A stretch of 64,000 nt of DNA from Yamagishiella unicocca. Taxonomy: Eukaryota; Chlorophyta; Chlorophyceae; Chlamydomonadales; Volvocaceae. Positions within the stretch are counted from its first letter, which is position 1, and each line of letters begins with the position of its first letter. Under the pieces are notes generated by a model. The model saw nothing but the letters and a program-made list of their open reading frames with translations. It was not told where the DNA came from and did no database searches. Below, one piece after another: positions 56,489-64,000 of the stretch. A program made the position numbers and the translations under genes. Location: contig BDSL01000062.1 in assembly GCA_003116995.1 (NCBI GenBank), forward strand, positions 547,741 to 611,740, written 5' to 3'.

Positions 56489-59400
56489 ATGCGACCCGAT
56501 ATTCAGGCCCCATTCCATCTGGAGCTCTTGGGGGATATGATGGATGTCAGGACTGCAGCCGACGGTGGCGGCACTACGCGAGCCGACGGTGGCGGCACTA
56601 CGCGAGCTGACGGTGGCGGCACTACGCGAGCTGACGGTGGCGGCACTACGCGAGCTGACGGTGGCGGCACTACGCGAGCTGAGGGTGGCGATGGAGGCAC
56701 AACGGTTTCCCAGCAAGGTAACGTCTTACGGTTGTTATGAATGCATAGTTATGTATAGTTGATGATATCTGCATAGGCCTGTGATTGATGGAACTTGCAA
56801 TGATACGAAGGCCTGTGATTGATGGAACTTGCAATCATCCGAAGGCCTTTGATCGATACACATTGTATTGATTACCCCCATCCCCACCCCCTCGCTTCTT
56901 AAGGGGCACACGATGATGAGCCTATGACTCTCAACTCCTTCTTGGAGAAACTTTACAAGAAAGCCCCACCGCACTCACCAGGTAAAAAACTCTGTTTTCA
57001 GTTTGTTACTATATTTGATGCGAGCGAGTGTGGTATATCAGGCAGATCAGGCAGCCATTTACTGTTTCGCAAACTTGGCCGCAGGATGGATCAAGAGCAC
57101 GATGGTCCACTACATCATGATGATGCTGGAAGAGGAAGGCGGCATACAGCGTACCTTTCGGGAGCAACTTGACGTCATATTGGCAGAGCCCATGCCAGGC
57201 TTGCACGGGCCCGCGCTCCAAAAGATCTTGTTTCACCTCAACAAGATGTGTGGAGCGATCAAGACGTTGAGCAGTGGGCAGCGGGCTGCACTGAACATGT
57301 GCGCTGCCACACGCTTCCCTGTTGGATGCGAGCCATCCCCGGTCACGGTACTACGGCAAGCAGTCGCCGCAGCAGCCGACGCCAACGTCCCAGCAGCCAC
57401 CGCCAACGCCGCAGCAGCCGACGCCAACGTCCCAGCAGCCACCGCCAACGCCGCAGCAGCCGACGCCAACGTCCCAGCAGCCGACATTACCGCTGGCCTT
57501 TGCATTCTGCTAGCGGGGCTTGCTATCTTCTCGGCGTCACCACCCGAGGACAAGGCTGCAGGGCCGCCGTCGATCTGCAGCAGTCTGCAGGTTCAGGCTA
57601 TCGTTGACGGACTTGAAGCTCGCTCCACCGTCATCACCAAAAGTAAAGATGAGGTGGATGCTCAAATTCGCCTGTTGGATGCTAATTTGCTCCAAGCACG
57701 TGGTCGCTCGGAGGGAACAGCGCTGAAGGCAGCCAGCGACGCCGCGGCTTCTGTCGCGTCTTTGACGGCCGAGATCGATACTCTTGAGCGCGAACTGCTG
57801 GCGGTCAATGCTGAGGACACTGCAGTCATTCAGCATGTGGCGCATACGGACAATACGTTGTCTGCCGCTACGACAACGGATATCGCTGCCATGGGTCGAC
57901 AATTGTATGCACGTTCCCTGAAGTTGACAACAGAAGGGAAGCTGTGCAAAGCAAAAGCCGATCTCCTTCACATGGCTGCATTTGAGTGCGGTGTGGTCGC
58001 AGAGCTCGACCGGGCGCGTAAGTGCGTGCGCCAGCTGGAAGACGAGCTACAGGCAGCGAGGAGCCTTGCCGCCGAAGTGCGTGATGAGGAATCTCGCTTG
58101 TTGCCGGAGTTGTCTGCTTTGTCCAAGGTGCTGGCGAAGTTGCATCACGTGGTAAACAGTGCCTCTCCCTCGGCTGGCCCCTCCAACGATGCTGTTCTGG
58201 CAGTGGCGGCACGATCTGGCGATGCAGGCGGCATTGTCCTTGACGCAGGTGGCATCGGAAGCGGTGCAGTCATGGCCATGGTAAGCAGTTCCTATATTCC
58301 TGTATTCATATTTTCCTGACGTGGATCATGACGATTTGATAAGTATCAATTGTGTTCGAATACAGTACCTGTACCTGTTTTATTGTGTGCTACGTTTGTT
58401 TTTGTTTGTTTTGTCCGTATGTTATTGTATTTCATTGTACTATCTTGTCAACTGGTTTTGCTTTCTTTTTGCTCGCTTCCCCATTGCAGGTGCCCAACAA
58501 TGACCCTGCTGCAGTCACCAACAGCGGGCGGTGGGGCCGGAGTGCGGGTGGTGGACGGGGGGTAGCAGGCATCAGCGACGGATCAGGCTGCAGCAATGGG
58601 CGGGGCGCACGTGGGCGGGGTGGCCGGAGTGCGGGCGGTGGACGTGGGGCAGGAGTCAGCAGCGACGGACCAGGGTGCAGCGATGGGCGGGGCGCACGTG
58701 GGCGGGGTGGCCGGAGTGCGGGCGGTGGACGGGGGGCAGGAGTCAGCAGTGACGGACCAGGGTGCAGCGATGGGCGGGGCGCACGTGGGCGGGGTGGCCG
58801 GAAGGCAGGTCGTGGGCGGGGGGGTGGCCGGAAGGCAGGCCGTGGACGGGGGGCAGGTGATAGCAGCGACGGGCCAGGAAGCAGCGATGGGACAGGCACC
58901 AACGACGGACCAGGCACCAACGACGGACCAGGCAGCGGCGACGAGCCAGGCAGCGGCGACGAGCCAGGCAGCGGCGACGAGCCAAGCAGCAGCGACGAGC
59001 CAAGCAGCAGCGACGAGCCAAGCGGCAGCGGCGAGCCAAGCGGCAGCGGCGACGGGCCAGGCAGCGGCGACGGGCCAGGCAGCAGTGACGGGCCAGTCAC
59101 CAACGACGGGCCAGGCCCAAGCAACGCAGCCGTAACCAAGGTAAACAATAGTATTCCTGTATTCCTGTTGTTAGGGTTAGGAACGTGTCCAGCGTCGTGC
59201 CCGTAATAATACACCCTGATCACTTTTGTAAAACGCTGAACGTGACGCTCCAACTCCAACACGCAGAAACGACAGCGAGTGCAAGAAGACGAGGTTCCTG
59301 AAGAGGGCCGACCACGTAGGAAGGTACGTTTGGGTTGGAACTTAATTTGGCTTGGAAATAGATAGCTGTTTCCTTTGTCACTGCAATTGGGGTGCCAAAG

Positions 59401-59619
59401 CTGGTGATAAACAATGTTCCGTTTCCTACATCGTGTATGCAGACGCGTAAGAAGAAACAACCTCCCGTCGCCGACAGTCTCGATGGTGATGTCCCCACTG
59501 CTGCAGACCTTGCCGTCCTGAAGAAACGTAAGATGTGGCGTCGATCGCAAGCTAAGTGTCGGCTCAGGAAGAAGAACGAGAAGAAGAACAAGAACAAGAA
59601 CAAGAACAAGAAAAAATAA
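56489..59619 (+). CDS. Repeat-rich coiled-coil protein with basic C-terminus, 6 exons, 808 aa
   Basis: Exons 56489-56717, 56904-56981, 57046-58280, 58490-59140, 59267-59323 and 59443-59619 join in matching phases (1, 1, 0, 0, 0) and total exactly 809 codons. Exon 1 encodes five or six DGGGTTRA repeats. The next part (SFLEKLYKKAPPHSPDQAAI, AAGWIKSTMVHYIMMMLEEE) looks globular and helical. Three copies of a VPAATANAAAADAN repeat follow, then a coiled coil (about residues 290-480; IDTLERELLAVNAEDTAVI, RARKCVRQLEDELQAARSL). Exon 4 is Gly/Ser/Asp-rich minisatellite coding, first RGGRSAGGGRGA, then GSGDEP. Exons 5-6 are strongly basic (KRQRVQ, TRKKKQP, KKRKMWRRSQAKCRLRKKNE) and suggest nuclear localisation. 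An in-frame ATG lies at 56471, and an upstream exon is possible. I do not recognise the family. Confidence 0.72.
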
Positions 59620-60603
59620 TAGGGCAATTGGTGCTGGCTGCTAGGTTGCCAAAAAGCAGTCTAGCAGGAAGTGAAAGCTATCTACTTACCTGTGCGAGGA
59701 GGGTTATCGATGATTGTTCATGTTCTACTATGCAGTGAGGATTTGCTGTTTGTCGATGTTTGCTGATGTTCGTAGATGATAGTGGCTAACCTGGGCTAAC
59801 TGTGGTAGTGTTTGGAAGGTGAAGTTGTGTATTGCTTGCGATGATTTGTATTGGTCCTTAGACTTCGTGTCGTTCCCCATGACTTCGTATTGGTCCTTAG
59901 ACTTCGTATCTACTGAGAGGTTCCCCATGACTTCGTATCTACTGAGAGGTTCCCCATTACTTCGTATCTACTGAGAGGTTCCCCATTACTTCGTATCTAC
60001 TTGGATGTGCGAGGAGGTGTGTTCACAGAAGTAATAGAGAGTGTGGTGGTGTGTCACATGCACCGTGGATCGGTTTAGTGACGCATGTCCAGATGTCCAG
60101 AGCCCCGATGTTAGCCTATGTGTTGTCAGAGCCATCAGAGCCATTTTCTGAACGCGCGCCTTGGGTATGGGAACTCATTATGATGTTCCGCATTCGCCGA
60201 TGCTGGCGTCCCGGCGTCGGAGAACATGCTATAGGTGGTAGTCTTATTACCTTGGCCACTGTAATTCTGAATTCACTGAATTCACATGACACATCTTAAT
60301 TCAATCTCAATTCAATCTCAATTCAATCACAATTCAATTCAGTCTCAATTCAATCCCAATTTCAATTTCAATTCAATCTCAATTTAATCTCAAGTCACTC
60401 TCAAAGTCGGCAACCGCCAGCTAACAGATGATGTATTCAAATTGGAAACAGGAAACTGTATCCAACTGGATCGAAATGAACGTACCAAAAATGAACGTAC
60501 CAACAACCAACAGGAAACAAGAGCAGCAAACAAAGAAGGGTTTCCTTAAGACACTACGTATTTCCTGTTTATTGTTGTCACTTTGGAAATCACTTTGGAA
60601 ATC
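59620..60603. other. Intergenic with two minisatellites
   Basis: Holds the 3' flank of the coiled-coil gene and the promoter side of the deacetylase gene. About 59862-60004 repeats a 29-base unit (ACTTCGTATCTACTGAGAGG, then TTCCCCATT) three to four times. About 60298-60400 repeats TTCAATCTCAA. No gene is supported. Confidence 0.6.
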
Positions 60604-62285
60604 ATGTCATCATCAGGACTTGCAGTAGTCTGCGATCCTTGCTTACCGAGTTTCAGTCTCGGTGTCGGACATCCGATGGATCCGTCGCGCTCTGAGACAA
60701 GCCTCGAGTTCTTCCATTATGTGTTGAACAAAGCGGGCGTGGACCTTTCAAAGGCAGGCGTGGAATTCGTCAGCCTTCGCGAACACATTTCAGAGGCGGA
60801 TGCTGCCCGCATCGGCGCAGCCCTGAGCAGCTTCCATACGAAAGAATATTTGGACCTGATTTTCAATCCGGAGAAGGAGGCGGCTCAAATGTTAAAGGCG
60901 CTCAAAGCGGCCGGTCTGGGAGTCGACCCGGGAGATGACTGCCCCATTTTTCGCAACATGGACGAGTACATACAGCGCATTGTCAGGGGTGCCCTGGTTG
61001 CGTGTGACCTCCTAGCGTCCAAGAGCGCCAAAACGGCGGTGTTCTGGGGCGGCGGCATGCACCACGGCCACCCGGACAAGGCGTCTGGGTTTTGCTATAC
61101 CAACGATCTCGTCATCGCAATCATGGAGCTCCGGAAGCACTTCAGCCGTGTGCTCTACGTTGACATTGACATACACCATGGCGACGGTGTTGAGGCGTAC
61201 TTCCTCTCGCGGAAAGATATCATGACGGTGAGCCTACACATGTTCGAGAACACTCACAGCTGCGCCGATGGGGGTCAGCCAGCCTTCTTTCCAGGCACCG
61301 GCAAGGAAAGTGACATCGGCAAGGCGGATGGCAAGTACTTTGCGACCAACGTTCCACTCGCCCACAGCATCTCGGGCGAAAGCTACTTGAAGCTTATTGA
61401 GGGCGTACTGCCAGTGACGTTTACGTCGTTCGCACCAGATGCCGTAGTTCTCCAGTGCGGCTGTGACAGCGTCGCGGGGGACAGCCTGGGCATGTTCAAC
61501 ATGTCAATCAGGCAGCACGGGAGGTAATTCCAATTGTCAGGGCACTTTCCAATCTGAACCAATCTGAAACATTCACGTGTGCCCGGTGCAACATGCACCT
61601 GCCCGGGTGCAAACATTCTACGCAGGTGCGTCGAGATTGTCAAGGACCTGTGCGCCAAGTCTGGTGATATCCCATTGCTCGTGACGGGCGGTGGCGGATA
61701 TCAACCGGCCATGGTGACGCGCTGCTGGGCGTACGAAACGGCGATCCTTGCGGGGCTCGGGCCGGTGTACTCGGACATCGCAGAAGAGTTCGATTCTGAT
61801 TTCTTCAGTGGCCCAATCTCCCCCGAGCTCATGAACGCCCTGCTGAACGTCCACTACGTACGTGATCGCGAGTTGGAAATCTGCAAGAAGGTGCTGAAGA
61901 AGAACGACGCAAAGAAGGCCGCGGCGGTCATCGCGGGTCTCCCCAAGTTGCAACCGTACGCACACTGCATGGACGAGCGATTTGTTTGCAGTAAGTTGTT
62001 CTTTGTTTCTGGGTTATTCTGGGCTATTCTGGGTAAGTAGAACCACAGTAGGTAGGTTTACACGGTGTTTGTGTGTGGTTTGTAAAAACAAACTTAGGGC
62101 TTAGTTCATACGTGCACGCACAACGCTGTTCGCACCCTTTTCTACCCTTTGCAGCCAAGCAGTGCGACAGCTCACACAGCCTTGAGCGCAAGATGGAAAA
62201 CATCATCCGAAACATGGGCAACGTGAAGCGGATTCGCGTGGAGGCGGCGTCGGAGGGGGCGGAGGAGGGGGCGGAGGAGGAATGA
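60604..62285 (+). CDS. Class I-like zinc histone deacetylase, 3 exons, 471 aa
   Basis: Removes acetyl groups from lysines, chiefly on histone tails, in the nucleus. Exons 60604-61523, 61626-61990 and 62155-62285 join in matching phases. The first ATG of the frame is at 60604. Catalytic features of the Rpd3/HDAC1-8 family are all present: GGMHHGHPDKASGFCYTND (His 153/154 charge relay), LYVDIDIHHGDGVEAYF (zinc ligands Asp 187 or 189 and His 191), AVVLQCGCDSVAGD (Asp 288) and LVTGGGGYQ (transition-state Tyr 332). Unlike typical family members, an insertion of about 8-10 residues (ENTHSCADGGQP) lies before FFPGTG. The C-terminal tail is short, ending in an acidic EGAEEGAEEE run encoded by a GGAGG repeat. 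Conserved introns and full-length catalytic domain suggest a functional gene. Confidence 0.93.
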
Positions 62286-62400
62286 GGTTTCGTGTTGAGG
62301 TTTCGTGTTGAGGTTTCGTGTTGAGGTTTCGTGTTGAGGTTTCGTGTTGAGGTTTCGTGTTGAGGTTTCGTGTTGAGGTTTCGTGTTGATGTTTCGAGTT
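62283..62400 (+). repeat. 15-bp GTTTCGTGTTGAG tandem repeat at the HDAC stop codon
   Basis: About eight copies of GAGGTTTCGTGTT-type 15-base units start at the TGA stop codon itself and fill most of the gap to the convergent minus-strand gene at 62447. Confidence 0.9.
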
Positions 62401-62446
62401 GCGACGTGGTGGAGCATGGTGCGCGCAGTAGGTGGTAGTGCACCTC

Positions 62447-62911
62447 TTAACTCCCATCGCCGGGTTGCGCGATGGCTTTTGTGGCTTCGTCGATTACCAA
62501 ACCCTTCCACGAGCTGTCAACACTTGTCAGCACGAAAATGCGTGGGTCATCCGTCGCTAGCAGCTGCGTGTCCATGTCGTCAAGGCGCGGTGTTTCTGAC
62601 TTTGGTTCTGACTTTGACTCTGGTTCTGGTTCTGGTTCTGACATCGACCCCGTGAAGTACACTAGTAGTCGGTCCCCGCGTGCATCGTACGTTCGGGCCA
62701 AGACTGCCGAGCGTCCACACGATAGCCGCGCGGACGCACAATGTATGTCAAACGACACAATCTGGTTGTTCTCGTTGTAGTCCACAAGCAGGCCTGGCGT
62801 CACGTGGTCAGACTCAACAATGAGCCCCGGGAAGGTCTTCATGAAGTAGATGGTCACAACGTCATCTTCATCAAAGATTCTGGCCTCGAAGTCACAGAAC
62901 GGGAATAGCAT
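62447..62911 (-). CDS. DUF2283-like protein, 154 aa
   Basis: A single-exon open frame with ATG at 62911. The N-terminal half has FDEDDVVTIYFMKTFPGLIV, then VTPGLLVDYNENNQIVSFDI. This matches the small DUF2283 family pattern: 'DP..D.LYI.F', then 'VTPGV.VDYDE.G.IVGIEI'. The function of DUF2283 is unknown. Residues about 85-105 are a Glu-Pro/Glu-Ser dipeptide run encoded by a TCTGGT repeat. The C-terminal 50 residues (LLATDDPRIFVLTSV onward) are unassigned. It converges on the deacetylase gene (162 bases between stops) and diverges from the gene at 63116. Confidence 0.68.
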   Translation of the reverse strand: MLFPFCDFEARIFDEDDVVTIYFMKTFPGLIVESDHVTPGLLVDYNENNQIVSFDIHCASARLSCGRSAVLARTYDARGDRLLVYFTGSMSEPEPEPESKSEPKSETPRLDDMDTQLLATDDPRIFVLTSVDSSWKGLVIDEATKAIAQPGDGS

Positions 62912-62920
62912 TTGGGCGCT

Positions 62921-62975
62921 TGTCTAGGGAATCGCGCCAGTCTAGGGAATCGCGCCAGTCTAGGGATTCGCGATG
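62921..62975 (+). repeat. 18-bp repeat in a divergent promoter region
   Basis: TCTAGGGAATCGCGCCAG occurs twice in a row and is followed by TCTAGGGATTCGCGATG. It sits within 65 bases of the DUF2283 ATG, between two divergent genes. A role as a regulator binding site is possible but unsupported. Confidence 0.7.
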
Positions 62976-63115
62976 TACCGTACGGCCATGCATTCAGAAC
63001 CGGCGCCGCTTTTCAACTCTCTTCGCTTAAGTCCTCAATTAGTCCTTAAGTCCAATATCAATCCCAGAACTCCAAGATGATTTAGAGGCGCGAGCATCTT
63101 TAGACACGGCGGCAT

Positions 63116-63897
63116 ATGGACTTGAAATTCATTAACGGCAAAGTCGCGGCAACTAGGACAGTAAACTACTACGGAAGCCATGACTTTATTAAATTAGCTC
63201 ATAAGTCGGCGGAACAGTTCGTCCACAGGGCTTTCGCGAAGGAAGTGCGGCGAAGTGTCCCTCCAGTAACGGAGGACAGCGCCAACGCCAACGCCAGCGC
63301 CAGCGCCAATAGCAATACAGATAACATGGAACGTTTACATTTGGACACCTCCAAGACGGCGGAGGACTTCCGACTCAAGGGCGTTGGCATAGACTTCAGC
63401 ATCCCTGGGCCAAAGGGCGTATCTTCTGAAATCGGCCACATGTAAGTAAAAAACAAGTAAAGCATCCTATGCGGCGAGAGCGGAGGATCGCGCGCATCTT
63501 AATGGTCCATTGTGTGTCCATTGTTGGTCCATTGTTGGTCTATTGATAGTCTATTGATAGTCTATTGATAGTCTATTGATATGTGATGTTCTTGTTGTGT
63601 AGGTACCAGACCTTCAGGGCCATGTGCGACGCGGGCATCCGCGCGGCGGGTCTGCATATCCGCTGCACGGACGCGGTGCCATGGGAGCTAACATGGCATG
63701 CGGTGTGCTCAACGGCCATCTCAAGTACGTCTTCGAAAACGCGAGCGCGCCTGGAGCTCGACGCGCCGTCCGGTTCAGTGATACAGGCTCTGGCGTGTGT
63801 CATTGCGATTGGGGGCTTCAAGGATCTCACCTACTTTGAAGCCATTAACATATCGGCAGACAAGAGCTTCGCACTCATATACTCCTGGAAACCATGA
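63116..63897 (+). CDS. Hypothetical protein, 2 exons, 206 aa
   Basis: Exon 1 (63116-63441) begins MDLKFINGKVAATRTVNYYG, then HDFIKLAHKSAEQFVHRAFA, and has an Ala/Asn/Ser run encoded by a GCCAAC repeat near 63280-63310. It ends in GVSSEIGHM at a GTAAGT donor. Exon 2 starts at 63603 in matching phase (YQTFRAMCDAGIRAAGLHIR) and stops at 63897. I do not recognise the family. The 3' part of exon 2 has a competing open frame on the same strand, so the end is the weakest part. Further exons beyond the window are possible. Confidence 0.5.
63527..63582 (+). repeat. TCTATTGATAG microsatellite in the intron of the last gene
   Basis: GTCCATTGTTG units pass into four GTCTATTGATA units within the intron 63442-63602. 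Confidence 0.8.
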
Positions 63898-64000
63898 AGG
63901 AGGTGAGTTTGAGGACGGCTGTGACACGCAGTGGCTGCGCAAGCGCAATCCATCCATCCATCCATCCATCCATCCAGGATCAGGGCTTCGGATCATGGGG
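63898..64000. other. Window end with (CATC)n microsatellite
   Basis: Seven CATC units lie at about 63949-63976. No feature otherwise. Confidence 0.7.

Noticed and set aside
54000..64000. Endogenous giant-virus segment (HDAC, DUF2283, unknown proteins in lower-GC DNA)
   Set aside because: Every gene with a clear model except the small DUF2283 one has spliceosomal introns and there is no capsid, packaging ATPase or DNA polymerase; ordinary nuclear genes explain it better. Codon and phylogenetic analysis could reopen this.

Overview
The window looks like nuclear DNA of a green alga, most likely a volvocine (Chlamydomonas/Volvox-type) chlorophyte. The reasons are a GC-rich, intron-dense gene with long Ala/Pro/Gly runs, short introns with clean GT..AG ends, TTTTAGGG/TTTAGGG-like telomeric motifs inside an intron, many minisatellites, and LINE and Ty3/gypsy remnants. 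This placement is inferred from style and protein families; no marker gene such as rRNA is present. I see no bacterial operons, tRNA, rRNA or CRISPR.

Layout. 1.26-2.98 kb (+): a secreted GT90-type glycosyltransferase gene behind a TATA box. 6.2-6.9 kb (-): a decayed LINE tail. 7.84-20.74 kb (-): one large gene that I could assemble as 20 exons with matching splice phases at every junction (1404 residues): RGG-rich N-terminus, acidic middle, leucine-rich repeats, then a PIN nuclease domain. 22.37-23.82 kb and 31.78-33.33 kb (+): two paralogous 4-exon sulfotransferase genes with identical intron positions, separated by about 8 kb of nested repeats that include a LINE split in two by a 2.45 kb insertion. 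36.5-37.3 kb: a 183-bp repeat in head-to-head arrays. 37.9-45.7 kb (-): a degraded Ty3/gypsy retrotransposon with a PHD finger after its integrase and an unrecognised segment between RNase H and integrase. 45.7-46.25 kb: pieces of another gypsy element. 46.3-51.9 kb: an unrecognised frameshifted ORF, part of which lies in a very large inverted repeat (arms about 1.45 kb) interrupted by a 1.1 kb CTGTCTGC/CTGC microsatellite. 52-54 kb: AT-richer, repeat-filled DNA.

The right end (54-64 kb) is a gene cluster: a secreted SGNH/GDSL-type hydrolase (+, 5 exons), an 808-residue repeat/coiled-coil protein with a basic C-terminus (+, 6 exons), a class I-like histone deacetylase with all catalytic residues (+, 3 exons), a small DUF2283-like protein (-), and an unrecognised 2-exon gene (+). 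Minisatellites occupy nearly every gap between them.

Functionally, the GT90 enzyme and the two sulfotransferases fit synthesis and sulfation of secreted glycans, as expected for a volvocine extracellular matrix (inference). The PIN protein is a candidate RNA-processing nuclease, and the deacetylase acts on chromatin. Gene models were assembled by hand from splice-site phase and have not been checked against transcripts.
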